A stretch of DNA of 64,000 nt. It comes from Inia geoffrensis (Eukaryota; Chordata; Mammalia; Artiodactyla; Iniidae). This document shows positions 48,424 to 61,189 of the stretch, piece after piece. Location: the NCBI GenBank assembly GCA_036417435.1, contig CM070910.1, forward strand, positions 78,538,784 to 78,602,783, read 5' to 3'. The notes under the pieces were generated by a model. That model was not told where the DNA came from. It saw only the letters and a program-made list of their open reading frames with translations, and ran no database searches. The position numbers were made by a program, and so were the translations under genes. Position 1 is the stretch's first letter; every line of letters begins with the position of its first letter.

Positions 48424-49598
48424 CTGGTTAAATTTAGGACATGGGTGAGGGTAAAGTTTCGGGTGAGTGTCATGGTTAGGTTTCAGGTTTGGGTTAGGGT
48501 TAGGGAATGGAGAGGGATTAGGGTACAGGTTAGGGTACCGCTGTGGTTTAGTGTTAGCGTACGTTTGAGGGCACGAGTTAGTCTTCGTGTCCTGGTTAAG
48601 ATTAGGGCACGGGTGAGGGTAAGGTTTCGGGTGAGGGTCAGGGTTAGGATTCGGGTTAGGGTTAGGGTTAGGAATGGAGAGGGATTAGGGTACAGGTTAG
48701 GGTACGACAATGCTTAAGTGTTAGCGTAAGTGTGAGGGCACGAGTTAGTGTTGGTGTACTGGTTAAGACAAGGGCATCGATGAGGGTAAGGCCTCGGAAA
48801 AGGGTCACGTTCAGGGTTTCGCTTAGGGTTAGGGTTAGGGAATGGGAAGGGATTAGGGTACAGGATAGGGTACGACAATGCTTAAGGTTTAGCGTACTTT
48901 TGAGGGCATGAGTTAGTGTTTGTGTACTGGTTAAGATTAGGGCATTGGTTAGGGTAAGGCATCGGAAATGGGTCAGGTTTAGGGATGGGGTTAGGGTTAG
49001 GGTTAAGGAATGGGGAGGGATTAGGGTACAATTTAGGGTACGACAACGCTTAAGGTTTAGCGTACGTATGAGGGCACGAGTTAGTGTTGGTGTCCTCGTT
49101 AAGATTAGGGCACGGGTGAGGGTAAGGCTTCGGGTGAGGGTCAGGGTTAGGATTCGTGTTAGGGTTAGGGTTAAGGAATGCAGAGGGATTAGGGTACAGC
49201 TTAGGGTACGACAGTGCTTAAGGGTTAGCGTTCGTGTGAGGGCAAGGGTTAGTGTTAGTGTCATGGTTAAGATTAGGGCACGGGTGAGGGTAAGGCTTCA
49301 GGTGAGGGTCAGGGTTAGGATTCGGGTTAGGGTTAGGGTTAGGGAAAGGGGAGATATTAGGACACAGTTTACGGTACCACAACGCTTAAGGTTTAGCGTA
49401 CGTGTGAGGTCACTAGTTAGTGTTAGTGTACTGCTTACGATTAGGGCACGGGGGAGGGTAAGGCCTCGGAAGAGGGTCACGTTAAGGGTTAGGGTTAGGG
49501 TTAGGGTTAGGGAATGGGGATTGATTAGGGTACAGGTTAGGGTACGGCAATGGCTTAGGGTTAGCGTACGTTAGAGGGCATGGGTTAGTGTTGATGTA
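48424..49598 (+). repeat. HOR unit 39: 7-mer M1-M2-M3-M4-M5-M6/7-M8, 1175 bp
   Basis: Matches unit 35 at +5206 up to about 49340, then continues into M6/7 instead of M6/5, so the copy ends here. It shares the single-base loss in the M2 core (ttaggaatgg near 48669). Confidence 0.86.
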
Positions 49599-50942
49599 CT
49601 GGTTAAATTTAGGACATGGGTGAGGGTAAAGTTTCGGGTGAGTGTCATGGTTAGGTTTCAGGTTTGGGTTAGGGTTAGGGAATGGAGAGGGATTAGGGTA
49701 CAGGTTAGGGTACCGCTGTGGTTTAGTGTTAGCGTACGTTTGAGGGCACGAGTTAGTCTTCGTGTCCTGGTTAAGATTAGGGCACGGGTGAGGGTAAGGT
49801 TTCGGGTGAGGGTCAGGGTTAGGATTCGGGTTAGGGTTAGGGTTAGGGAATGGAGAGGGATTAGGGTACAGGTTAGGGTACGACAATGCTTAAGGGTGAG
49901 CGTAAGTGTGAGGGCACGAGTTAGTGTTGGTGTACTGGTTAAGACAAGGGCACCGATGAGGGTAAGGCCTCGGAAAAGGGTCACGTTCAGGGTTTCGCTT
50001 AGGGTTAGGGTTAGGGTATGGGAAGGGATTAGGGTACAGGATAGGGTACGACAATGCTTAAGGTTTAGCATACTTTTGAGGGCATGAGTTAGTGTTTGTG
50101 TACTGGTTAAGATTAGGGCATTGGTTAGGGTAGGGCATCGGAAATGGGTCAGGTTTAGGGATGGGGTTAGGGTTAGGGTTAAGGAATGGGGAGGGATTAG
50201 GGTACAATTTAGGGTACGACAACGCTTAAGGTTTAGCGTACCTGTGAGGGCACGAGTTAGTGTTGGTGTCCTCGTTAAGATTAGGGCACGGGTGAGGGTA
50301 AGGCTTCGGGTGAGGGTCAGGGTTAGGATTCGTGTTAGGGTTAGGGTTAAGGAATGCAGAGGGATTAGGGTACAGCTTAGGGTACGACAGTGCTTAAGGG
50401 TTAGCGTTCGTGTGAGGGCAAGGGTTAGTGTTAGTGTCATGGTTAAGATTAGGGCACGGGTGAGGGTAAGGCTTCAGGTGAGGGTCAGGGTTAGGATTCG
50501 GGTTAGGGTTAGGGTTAGGGAATGGGGAGGGATTAGGGTACAGTTTAGGGTACGACAACGATTAAGGGTTAGCGTACGTGTGAGGGCACGAATTAGTGTT
50601 GGTGTCCTGGTTAAGATTAGGGCACGGGTGAGGGTAAGGTTTCGGGTGAGGGTCAGGGATAGAATTCGGGTTAGGGTTAGGGTTAGGGAATGGGGAGATA
50701 TTAGGGCACAGTTTATGGTACCACAACGCTTAAGGTTTAGCATACGTGTGAGGTCACTAGTTAGTGTTAGTGTACTGCTTACGATTAGGGCACGGGTGAG
50801 GTTAAGGCCTCGGAAGAGTGTCACGTTAAGGGTTAGGCTTAGGGTTAGGGATAGGGAATGGGGATTGATTAGGGTACAGGTTAGGGTACAGCAATGGCTT
50901 AGGGTTAGCGTACGTTAGAGGGCATGGGTTAGTGTTGATGTA
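49599..50942 (+). repeat. HOR unit 40: 8-mer M1 to M8, 1344 bp
   Basis: Complete and exactly 8 x 168. M1 resembles unit 39 at +1175 (gtttgggtta, taccgctgtgg). The M5 to M6 joint carries gtcatggttaag near 50436. Copied at 54806-56149. Confidence 0.86.
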
Positions 50943-52286
50943 CTGGTTAAAATTAGGACACGGGTGAGGGTAAAGTTTCGGGTGAGTGTCATGGTTAGGT
51001 TTCAGGTTAGGGTTAGGGTTAGGGAATGGAGAGGGATTAGGGTACAGGTTAGGGTACCGCTGCGGTTTAGTGTTAGCGTACGTGTGAGGGCACGAGTTAG
51101 TCTTGGTGTCCTTGTTAAGATTAGGGCACGGGTGAGGGTAAGGTTTCGGGTGAGGGTCAGGGTTAGGATTCGGGTTAGGGTTAGGGTTAGGGAATGGAGA
51201 GGGATTAGGGTACAGGTTAGGGTACGACAATGCTTAAGGGTTAGCGTAAGTGTGAGGGCACGAGTTAGTGTTGGTGTACTGGTTAAGACAAGGGCACCAA
51301 TGAGGGTAAGGCCTCGGAAAATGGTCACGTTCAGGGTTTCGCTTAGGGTTAGGGTTAGGGAATGGGGAGGGATTAGGGTACAGGATAGGGTACGACAATG
51401 CTTAAGGGTTAGCGTACGTTTGAGCGCATGAGTTAGTGTTTGTGTACTGGTTAAGATTAGGGCATTGGTTAGCGTAGGGCATCGGAAGTGGGTCAGGTTT
51501 AGGGATGGGGTTAGGGTTAGTGTTAAGGAATGGGGAGGGATTAGGTTACAATTTAGGGTACGACAACGCTTAAGGTTTAGCGTACGTGTGAGGGTACGAG
51601 TTAGTGTTGGTGTCCTGGTTAAGATTAGGGCACGGGTGAGGGTAAGGCTTCGGGTAAGGGTCAGGGTTAGGATTCGTGTTAGGGTTAGGGTTAAGGAATG
51701 CAGAGGGATTAGGGTACAGCTTAGGGTACGACAGTGCTTAAGGGTTAGCGTTCGTTTGAGGGCAAGGGTTAGTGTTAGTGTCCTGGTTAAGATTAGGGCA
51801 CGGGTGAGGGTAAGGCTTCAGGTGAGGGTCAGGGTTAGGATTCGGGTTAGGGTTAGGGTTAGGGAATGGGGAGGGATTAGGGTACAGTTTAGGGTACGAC
51901 AACGATTAAGGGTTAGCGTACGTGTGAGGGCACGAATTAGTGTTGGTGTCCTGGTTAAGATTAGGGCACGGGTGAGGGTAAGGTTTCGGGTGAGGGTCAG
52001 GGATAGAATTCGGGTTAGGGTTAGGGTGAGGGAATGGGGAGATATTAGGGCACAGTTTATGGTACCACAACGCTTAAGGTTTAGCATACGTGTGAGGTCA
52101 CTAGTTAGTGTTAGTGTACTGCTTACGATTAGGGCACGGGTGAGGTTAAGGCCTCGGAAGAGGGTCACGTTAAGGGTTAGGCTTAGGGTTAGGGTTAGGG
52201 AATGGGGATTGATTAGGGTACAGGTTAGGGTACAGCAATGGCTTAGGGTTAGCGTACGTTAGAGGGCATGGGTTATTGTTGATGTA
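50943..52286 (+). repeat. HOR unit 41: 8-mer M1 to M8, 1344 bp
   Basis: A regular complete unit and a good reference for the canonical order. Offset 1344 from much of unit 40 in M5-M8. From M3 on (aaaatggtcac near 51318) it also matches unit 36 at +6382. Confidence 0.88.
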
Positions 52287-53462
52287 CTGGTTAAAATTAG
52301 GACACGGGTGAGGGTAAAGTTTCGGGTGAGTGTCATGGTTAGGTTTCAGGTTAGGGTTAGGGTTAGGGAATGGAGAGGGATTAGGGTACAGGTTAGGGTA
52401 CCGCTGCGGTTTAGTGTTAGCGTACGTGTGAGGGCACGAGTTAGTCTTGGTGTCCTGGTTAAGATTAGGGCACGGGTGAGGGTAAGGTTTCGGGTGAGGG
52501 TCAGGGTTAGGATTCGGGTTAGGGTTAGGGTTAGGGAATGGAGAGGGATTAGGGTACAGGTTAGGGTACGACAATGCTTAAGGGTTAGCGTAAGTGTGAG
52601 GGCACGAGTTAGTGTTGGTGTACTGGTTAAGACAAGGGCACCGATGAGGGTAAGGCCTCGGAAAAGGGTCACGTTCAGGGTTTCGCTTAGGGTTAGGGTT
52701 AGGGAATGGGGAGGGATTAGGGTACAGGATAGGGTACGACAATGCTTAAGGGTTAGCGTACTTTTGAGGGCATGAGTTAGAGTTTGTGTAATGGTTAAGA
52801 TTAGGGCATTGGTTAGGGTAGGGCATCGGAAGTGGGTCAGGTTTAGGGATGGGGTTAGGGTTAGGGTTAAGGAATAGGGAGGGATTAGGTTACAATTTAG
52901 GGTACGACAACGATTAAGGTTTAGCGTACGTGTGAGGGCACGAGTTAGTGTTGGTGTCCTGGTTAAGATTAGGGCAAGGGTGTGGGTAAGGCTTCGGGTG
53001 AGGGTCAGGGTTAGGATTCGTTTAAGGGTTAGGGTTAAGGAATGCAGAAGGATTAGGGTACAGCTTAGGGAACGACAGTGTTTAAGGGTTAGCGTTCGTG
53101 TGAGGGCAAGGGTTAGTGTTAGTGCCCTGGTTAAGATTAGGGCACGGGTGAGGGTAAGGCTTCAGGTGAGGGTCAGGGTTAGGATTCGGGTTAGGGTTAC
53201 GGTTAGGGAAAGGGGAGATATTAGGGCACAGTTTACGGTACCACAACGCTTAAGGTTTAGCGTACGTGTGAGGTCACTAGTTAGTGTTAGTGTACTACTT
53301 ACGATTAGGGCACGGGGGAGGGTAAGGCCTCAGAAGAGGGTCATGTTAAGGGTTAGGGTTAGGGTTAGGGTTAGGGAATGGGGATTGATTAGGGTACAGG
53401 TTAGGGTACGGCAATGGCTTAGGGTTAGCGTACGTTAGAGGGCATGGGCTAGTGTTGATATA
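52287..53462 (+). repeat. HOR unit 42: 7-mer, copy of unit 33/37 at +6382 from unit 37
   Basis: M1-M2-M3-M4-M5-M6/7-M8, 1176 bp. It keeps the private marker tttaaggg in M5 near 53023 but has attcgtttaagg, so it is slightly diverged. Confidence 0.86.
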
Positions 53463-54805
53463 CTGGTTAAAATTAGGACACGGGTGATGGTAAAGTTTCG
53501 GGGAGTATCATGGATAGGTTTCAGGTTAGGGTTAGGGTTAGGGAATGGAGAGGGATTAGGGTACAGGTTAGGGTACCGCTGCGGTTTAGTGTTAGCGTAC
53601 GTGTGAGGGCACGAGTTAGTCTTGGTGTCCTGGTTAAGATTAGGGCACGGGTGAGGGTAAGGCTTCGGGTGAGGGTCAGGGTTAGGATTCGGGGTAGGGT
53701 TAGGGTTATGGAATGGAGAGGGATTAGGGTACAGGTTAGGGTACCGCTGCGGTTTAGTGTTAGCGTACGTGTGAGGGCACGAGTTAGTCTTGGTGTCCTG
53801 GTTAAGATTAGGGCACGGGTGAGGGTAAGGTTTCGGGTGAGGGTCAGGGTTAGGATTCGGGTTAGGGTTAGGGTTAGGGAATGGAGAGGGATTAGGGTAC
53901 AGGTTAGGGTACGACAATGCTTAAGGGTTAGCGTAAGTGTGAGGGCACGAGTTAGTGTTGGTGTACTGGTTAAGACAAGGGCACCGATGAGGGTAAGGCC
54001 TCGGAAAGGGGTCACGTTCAGGGTTTCGCTTAGGGTTAGGGTTAGGGAATGGGGAGGGATTAGGGTACAAGATAGGGTACGACAATGCTTAAGGGTTAGC
54101 GTACTTTTGAGGGCATGAGTTAGTGTTTGTGTACTGGTTAAGATTAGGGCATTGGTTAGGGTAGGGCATCGGAAATGGGTCAGGTTTAGGGATGGGGTTA
54201 GGGTTAGGGTTAAGGAATGGGGAGGGATTAGGGTACAATTTAGGGTACGACAACGCTTAAGGTTTAGGATACGTGTGAGGGCACGAGTTAGTGTTGGTGT
54301 CCTCGTTAAGATTAGGGCACGGGTGAGGGTAAGGCTTCGGGTGAGGGTCAGGGTTAGGATTCGTGTTAGGGTTAGGGTTAAGGAATGCAGAGGGATTAGG
54401 GTACAGCTTAGGGTACGACAGTGCTTAAGGGTTAGCGTTCGTGTGAGGGCAAGGGTTAGTGTTAGTGTCCTGGTTAAGATTAGGGCACGGGTGAGGGTAA
54501 GGCTTCAGTTGAGGGTCAGGGTTAGGATTTGGGTTAGGGTTAGGGTTAGGGAAAGGGGAGATATTAGGGCACAGTTTACGGTACCACAACGCTTAAGGTT
54601 TAGCGTACGTGTGAGGTCACTAATTAGTGTTAGTGTACTGCTTACGATTAGGGCACGGTGGAGGGTAAGGCCTCGGAAGAGGGTCACGTTAAGGGTTAGG
54701 GTTAGGGTTAGGGTTAGGGAATGGGGATTGATTAGGGTACAGGTTAGGGTACGGCAATGGCTTAGGGTTAGCGTACGTTAGAGGGCATGGGTTAGTGTTG
54801 ATGTA
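53463..54805 (+). repeat. HOR unit 43: 8-mer, copy of unit 34/38
   Basis: M1-M2/1-M2-M3-M4-M5-M6/7-M8, 1343 bp. The M1 base loss (tcggggagtatc) and M2/1 hybrid are both kept. It is the third copy of this distinctive unit. Confidence 0.87.
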
Positions 54806-56149
54806 CTGGTTAAATTTAGGACATGGGTGAGGGTAAAGTTTCGGGTGAGTGTCATGGTTAGGTTTCAGGTTTGGGTTAGGGTTAGGGAATGGAGAGGGAT
54901 TAGGGTACAGGTTAGGGTACCGCTGTGGTTTAGTGTTAGCGTACGTTTGAGGGCACGAGTTAGTCTTCGTGTCCTGGTTAAGATTAGGGCACGGGTGAGG
55001 GTAAGGTTTCGGGTGAGGGTCAGGGTTAGGATTCGGGTTAGGGTTAGGTTTAGGGAATGGAGAGGGATTAGGGTACAGGTTAGGGTACGACAATGCTTAA
55101 GGGTTAGCGTAAGTGTGAGGGCACGAGTTAGTGTTGTTGTACTGGTTAAGACAAGGGCACCGATGAGGGTAAGGCCTCGGAAAAGGGTCACGTTCAGGGT
55201 TTCGCTTAGGGTTAGGGTTAGGGTATGGGAAGGGATTAGGGTACAGGATAGGGTACGACAATGCTTAAGGTTTAGCGTACTTTTGAGGGCATGAGTTAGT
55301 GTTTGTGTACTGGTTAAGATTAGGGCATTGGTTAGGGTAGGGCATCGGAAATGGGTCAGGTTTAGGGATGGGGTTAGGGTTAGGGTTAAGGAATGGGGAG
55401 GGATTAGGGTACAATTTAGGGTACGACAACGCTTAAGGTTTAGCGTACGTGTGAGGGCACGAGTTAGTGTTGGTGTCCTCGTTAAGATTAGGGCACGGGT
55501 GAGGGTAAGGCTTCGGGTGAGGGTCAGGGTTAGGATTCGTGTTAGGGTTAGGGTTAAGGAATGCAGAGGGATTAGGGTACAGCTTAGGGTACGACAGTGC
55601 TTAAGGGTTAGCGTTCGTGTGAGGGCAAGGGTTAGTGTTAGTGTCATGGTTAAGATTAGGGCACGGGTGAGGGTAAGGCTTCAGGTGAGGGTCAGGGTTA
55701 GGATTCGGGTTAGGGTTAGGGTTAGGGAATGGGGAGGGATTAGGGTACAGTTTAGGGTACGACAACGATTAAGGGTTAACGTACGTGTGAGGGCACGAAT
55801 TAGTGTTGGTGTCCTGGTTAAGATTAGGGCACGGGTGAGGGTAAGGTTTCGGGTGAGGGTCAGGGATAGAATTCGGGTTAGGGTTAGGGTTAGGGAATGG
55901 GGAGATATTAGGGCACAGTTTAGGGTACCACAACGCTTAAGGTTTAGCATACGTGTGAGGTCACTAGTTAGTGTTAGTGTACTGCTTACGATTAGGGCAC
56001 GGGTGAGGTTAAGGCCTCGGAAGAGGGTCACGTTAAGGGTTAGGCTTAGGGTTAGGGTTAGGGAATGGGGATTGATTAGGGTACAGGTTAGAGTACAGCA
56101 ATGGCTTAGGGTTAGCGTACGTTAGAAGGCATGGGTTAGTGTTGATGTA
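54806..56149 (+). repeat. HOR unit 44: 8-mer, copy of unit 40 at +5207 bp
   Basis: M1 to M8, 1344 bp. It shares gtttgggtta and taccgctgtgg in M1, gggtatgggaaggg in M3, and gtcatggttaag before M6. Confidence 0.87.
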
Positions 56150-57493
56150 CTGGTTAAATTTAGGACACGGGTGTGGGTAAAGTTTCGGGTGAGTGTCATG
56201 GTTAGGTTTCAGGTTAGGGTTAGGGTTAGGGAATGGAGAGGGATTAGGGTACAGGTTAGGGTACCGCTGCGGTTTAGTGTTAGCGTACGTGTGAGGGCAC
56301 GAGTTAGTCTTGGTGTCCTTGTTAAGATTAGGGCACGGGTGAGGGTAAGGTTTCGGGTGAGGGTCAGGGTTAGGATTCGGGTTAGGGTTAGGGTTAGGGA
56401 ATGGAGAGGGATTAGGGTACATGTTAGGGTACGACAATGCTTAAGGGTTAGCGTAAGTGTGAGGGCACGATTTAGTGTTGGTGTACTGGTTAAGACAAGG
56501 GCACCGATGAGGCTAAGGCCTCGGAAAATGGTCACGTTCAGGGTTTCGCTTAGGGTTAGGGTTAGGGAATGGGGAGGGATTAGGGTACAGGATAGGGTAC
56601 GACAATGCTTAAGGGTTAGCGTACGTTTGAGGGCATGAGTTAGTGTTTGTGTACTGGTTAAGATTAGGGCATTGGTTAGCGTAGGGCATCGGAAGTGGGT
56701 CAGGTTTAGGGATGGGGTTAGGGTTAGTGTTAAGGAATGGGGAGGGATTAGGTTACAATTTAGGGTACGACAACGCTTAAGGTTTAGCGTACGTGTGAGG
56801 ATACGAGTTAGTGTTGGTGTCCTGGTTAAGATTAGGGCACGGGTGAGGGTAAGGCTTCGGGTGAGGGTCAGGGTTAGGATTCGTGTTAGGGTTAGGGTTA
56901 AGGAATGCAGAGGGATTAGGGTACAGCTTAGGGTACGACAGTGCTTAAGGGTTAGCGTTCGTGTGAGGGCAAGGGTTAGTGTTAGTGTCCTGGTTAAGAT
57001 TAGGGCACGGGTGAGGGTAAGGCTTCAGGTGAGGGTCAGGGTTAGGATTCGGGTTTGGGTTAGGGTTAGGGAATGGGGAGGGATTAGGGTACAGTTTAGG
57101 GTACGACAATGATTAAGGGTTAGCGTACGTGTGAGGGCACGAATTAGTGTTGGTGTCCTGGTTAAGATTAGGGCACGGGTGAGGGTAAGGTTTCGGGTGA
57201 GGGTCAGGGATAGAATTCGGGTTAGGGTTAGGGTTAGGGAATGGGGAGATATTAGGGCACAGTTTAGGGTACCACAACGCTTAAGGTTTAGCATACGTGT
57301 GAGATCACTAGTTAGTGTTAGTGTACTGCTTACGATTAGGGCACGGGTGAGGTTAAGGCCTCGGAAGAGGGTCACGTTAAGGGTTAGGCTTAGGGTTAGG
57401 GTTAGGTAATGGGGATTGATTAGGGTACAGTTTAGGGTACAACAATGGCTTAGGGTTAGCGTACGTTAGAGGGCATGGGTTAGTGTTGATGTA
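56150..57493 (+). repeat. HOR unit 45: 8-mer M1 to M8, 1344 bp
   Basis: Regular unit, +5207 from unit 41 and +1344 to unit 46. M6 has gggtttgggtta near 57052, shared with the next unit. Confidence 0.88.
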
Positions 57494-58837
57494 CTGGTTA
57501 AAATTAGGACACGGGTGAGGGTAAAGTTTCGGGTGAGTGTCATGGTTAGGTTTCAGGTTAGGGTTAGGGTTAGGGAATGGAGAGGGATTAGGGTACAGGT
57601 TAGGGTACCGCTGCGGTTTAGTGTTATCGTACGTGTGAGGGCACGAGTTAGTCTGGGTGTCCTGGTTAAGATTAGGGCACGGGTGAGGGTAAGGTTTCGG
57701 GTGAGGGTCAGGGTTAGGATTCGGGTTAGGGTTAGGGTTAGGGAATGGAGAGGGATTAGGGTACAGGTTAGGGTACGACAATGCTTAAGGGTTAGCGTAA
57801 GTGTGAGGGCACGAGATAGTGTTGGTGTACTGGTTAAGACAAGGGCACCGATGAGGGTAAGGCCTCGGAAAATGGTCACGTTCAGGGTTTCGCTTAGGGT
57901 TAGGGTTAGGGAATGGGGAGGGATTAGGGTACAGGATAGGGTACGACAATGCTTAAGGGTTAGCGTACGTTTGAGGGCATGAGTTAGTGTTTGTGTACTG
58001 GTTAAGATTAGGGCATTGGTTAGCGTAGGGCATCGGAAGTGGGTCAGGTTTAGGGATGGGGTTAGGGTTAGTGTTAAGGAATTGGGAGGGATTAGGTTAC
58101 AATTTAGGGTACGACAACGCTTAAGGTTTAGCGTACGTGTGAGGGTACGAGTTAGTGTTGGTGTCCTGGTTAAGATTAGGGCACGGGTGAGGGTAAGGCT
58201 TCGTGTGAGGGTCAGGGTTAGGATTCGTGTTAGGGTTAGGGTTAAGGAATGCAGAGGGATTAGGGTACAGCTTAGGGTACGACAGTGCTTAAGGGTTAGC
58301 GTTCGTGTGAGAGCAAGGGTTAGTGTTAGTGTCCTGGTTAAGATTAGGGCACGGGTGAGGGTAAGGCTTCAGGTGAGGGTCAGGGTTAGGATTCGGGTTT
58401 GGGTTAGGGTTAGGGAATTGGGAGGGATTAGGGTACAGTTTAGGGTACGACAACGATTAAGGGTTAGCGTACGTGTGAGGGCACGAATTAGTGTTGGTGT
58501 CCTGGTTAAGATTAGGGCACGGGTGAGGGTAAGGTTTCGGGTGAGGGTCAGGGATAGAATTCGGGTTAGGGTTAGGGTTAGGGAATGGGGAGATAATAGG
58601 GCACAGTTTAGGGTACCACAACGCTTAAGGTTTAGCATACGTGTGAGGTCACTAGTTAGTGTTAGTGTACTGCTTACGATTAGGGCACGGGTGAGGTTAA
58701 GGCCTCAGAAGAGGGTCACGTTAAGGGTTAGGCTTAGGGTTAGGGTTAGGGAATGGGGATTGATTAGGGTACAGGTTAGGGTACAGCAATGGCTTAGGGT
58801 TAGTGTACGTTAGAGGGCATGGGTTAGTGTTGATGTA
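57494..58837 (+). repeat. HOR unit 46: 8-mer M1 to M8, 1344 bp
   Basis: Tandem neighbour of unit 45 at +1344. It shares agtctgggtg at the end of M1 (near 57649) with unit 47 and gggtttgggtta in M6 with unit 45, so the homogenisation is patchwise. Confidence 0.88.
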
Positions 58838-60013
58838 CTGGTTAAAATTAGGACACGGGTGAGGGTAAAGTTTCGGGTGAGTGTCATGGTTAGGTTTCAG
58901 GTTAGGGTTAGGGTTAGGGAATGGAGAGGGATTAGGGTATAGGTTAGGGTACCGCTGCGGTTTAGTGTTAGCGTACGTGTGAGGGCACGAGTTAGTCTGG
59001 GTGTCCTGGTTAAGATTAGGGCACGGGTGAGGGTAAGGTTTCGGGTGAGGGTCAGGGTTAGGATTCGGGTTAGGGTTAGGGTTAGGGAATGGAGAGGGAT
59101 TAGGGTACAGGTTAGGGTACGACAATGCTTAAGGGTTAGCGTAAGTGTGAGGGCACGAGTTAGTGTTGGTGTACTGGTTAAGACAAGGGCACCGATGAGG
59201 GTAAGGCCTCGGAAAATGGTCACGTTCAGGGTTTCGCTTAGGGTTAGGGTTAGGGAATGGGGAGGGATTAGGGTACAGGATAGGGTACGACGATGCTTAA
59301 GGGTTAGCGTACGTTTGAGGGCATGAGTTAGTGTTTGTGTACTGGTTAAGATTAGGGCATTGGTTAGCGTAGGGCATCGGACGTGGGTCAGGTTTAGGGA
59401 TGGGGTTAGGGTTAGTGTTAAGGAATGGGGAGGGATTAGGTTACAATTTAGGGTACGACAATGCTTAAGGTTTAGCGTACGTGTGAGGGTACGAGTTAGT
59501 GTTGGTGTCCTGGTTAAGATTAGGGCACGGGTGAGGGTAAGGCTTCGGGTGAGGGTCAGGGTTAGGATTCGTGTTAGGGTTAGGGTTAAGGAATGCAGAG
59601 GGATTAGGGTACAGCTTAGGGTACGACAGTGCTTAAGGGTTAGCGTTCGTGTGAGGGCAAGGGTTTGTGTTAGTGTCCTGGTTAAGATTAGGGCACGGGT
59701 GAGGGTAAGGCTTCAGGTGAGGGTCAGGGTTAGGATTCCTGTTAGGGTTAGGGTTAGGGAATGGGGAGGGATTAGGGTACAGTTTAGGGTACGACAACGA
59801 TTAAGGGTTAGCGTACGTGTGAGGGCACGAATTAGTGTTAGTGTACTGCTTACGATTAGGGCACGGGTGAGGGTAAGGCCTCGGAAGAGGGTCATGTTAA
59901 GGGTTAGGGTTAGGGTTAGGGTTAGGGAATGGGGATTGATTAGGGTACAGGTTAGGGTACGGCAATGGCTTAGGGTTAGCGTACGTTAGAGGGCATGGGT
60001 TAGTGTTGATGTA
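58838..60013 (+). repeat. HOR unit 47: 7-mer lacking M7, M1-M2-M3-M4-M5-M6-M8, 1176 bp
   Basis: The monomer at 59678-59845 is M6 up to gcacgaattag, then goes straight into the M8 lead (agtgttagtgtactgctt). The deletion took out M7 with a switch near the monomer end, unlike the M6/7 hybrids, which switch near the core. Confidence 0.85.
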
Positions 60014-61189
60014 CTGGTTAAAATTAGGACACGGGTGAGGGTAAAGTTTCGGGTGAGTGTCATGGTTAGGTTTCAGGTTAGGGTTAGGGTTAGGGAATGG
60101 AGAGGGATTAGGGTACAGGTTAGGGTACCGCTGTGGTTTAGTGTTAGCGTACGTGTGAGGGCACGAGTTAGTCTTGGTGTCCTGGTTAAGATTAGGGCAC
60201 GGGTGAGGGTAAGGCTTCGGGTGAGGGTCAGGGTTAGGATTCGGGTTAGGGTTAGGGTTAGGGAATGGAGAGGGATTAGGGTACTGTTAAGGGTACGACA
60301 ATTCCTAAGGGTTAGCGTAAGTGTGAGGGCAGGAGTTAGTGTTGGTGTACTGGTTAAGACAAGGGCACCGATGAGGGTAAGGCCTCGGAAAAGGGTCACG
60401 TTCAGGGTTTCGCTTAGGGTTAGGGTTAGGGAATGAGGAGGGATTAGGGTACAGGATAGGGTACGACAATGCTTAAGGTTTAGACTACGTTTGAGGGCAT
60501 GAGTTAGTGTTTGTGTACTGGTTAAGATTTGGGCATTGGTTAGGGTAGGGCATCGGAAGTGGGTCAGGTTTAGGGATGGGGTTAGGGTTAGGGTTAAGGA
60601 ATGGGGAGGGATTAGGTTACAATTTAAGGTACGACAACGCTTAAGGTTTAGCGTACGTTTGAGGGCACCAGTTAGTGTTGGTGTCCTGGTTAAGATTAGG
60701 GCACGGGTGAGGGTAAGGCTTCTGGTGAGGGTCAGGGTTAGGATTCGTGTTAGGGTTAGGGTTAAGGAATGCAGAGGGATTAGGGTACAGCTTAGGGAAC
60801 GACAGTGTTTAAGGGTTAGCGTTCGTGTGAGGCCAAGGGTTAGTGTTAGTGTCCTGGTTAAGACTAGGGCACGGGTGAGGGTAAGGCTTCAGGTGAGGGT
60901 CAGGGTTAGGATTCGGGTTAGGGTTAGGGTTAGGGAAAGGGGAGATATTAGGGCACAGTTTAGGGTACCAAAACGCTTAAGGTTTAGCGTACGTGTGAGG
61001 TCACTAGTTAGTGTTAGTGTACTGATTACGATTAGGGCACGGGGGAGGGTAAGGCCTCGGAAGAGGGTCACGTTAAGGGTTAGGGTTAGGGTTAGGGTTA
61101 GGGAATGGGGATTGATTAGGGTAAAGGTTATGGTACGGCAATGGCTTAGGGTTAGCATACGTTAGAGGGCATGGGTTAGTGTTGATGTA
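60014..61189 (+). repeat. HOR unit 48: 7-mer M1-M2-M3-M4-M5-M6/7-M8, 1176 bp
   Basis: It carries the right-hand M6/7 hybrid (gggaaaggggag near 60933). M2 has gtactgttaaggg and attcctaagg near 60285-60310, close to unit 31. Confidence 0.85.

Larger units (their letters stand above)
38930..55680 (+). repeat. 5.2 kb superunit, two full copies and a partial third
   Basis: Copy 1 about 38930-44134, copy 2 about 44135-49340 (offset 5205-5206), and a third partial copy about 51.2-55.68 kb (offset 6382 from copy 2). Each holds 8-mer, 7-mer, 8-mer with the M2/1 hybrid, then a 7- or 8-mer. Long stretches of copies 1 and 2 showed no difference when their conceptual translations were compared (for example 39377-39844 against 44582-45049). 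Confidence 0.85.
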
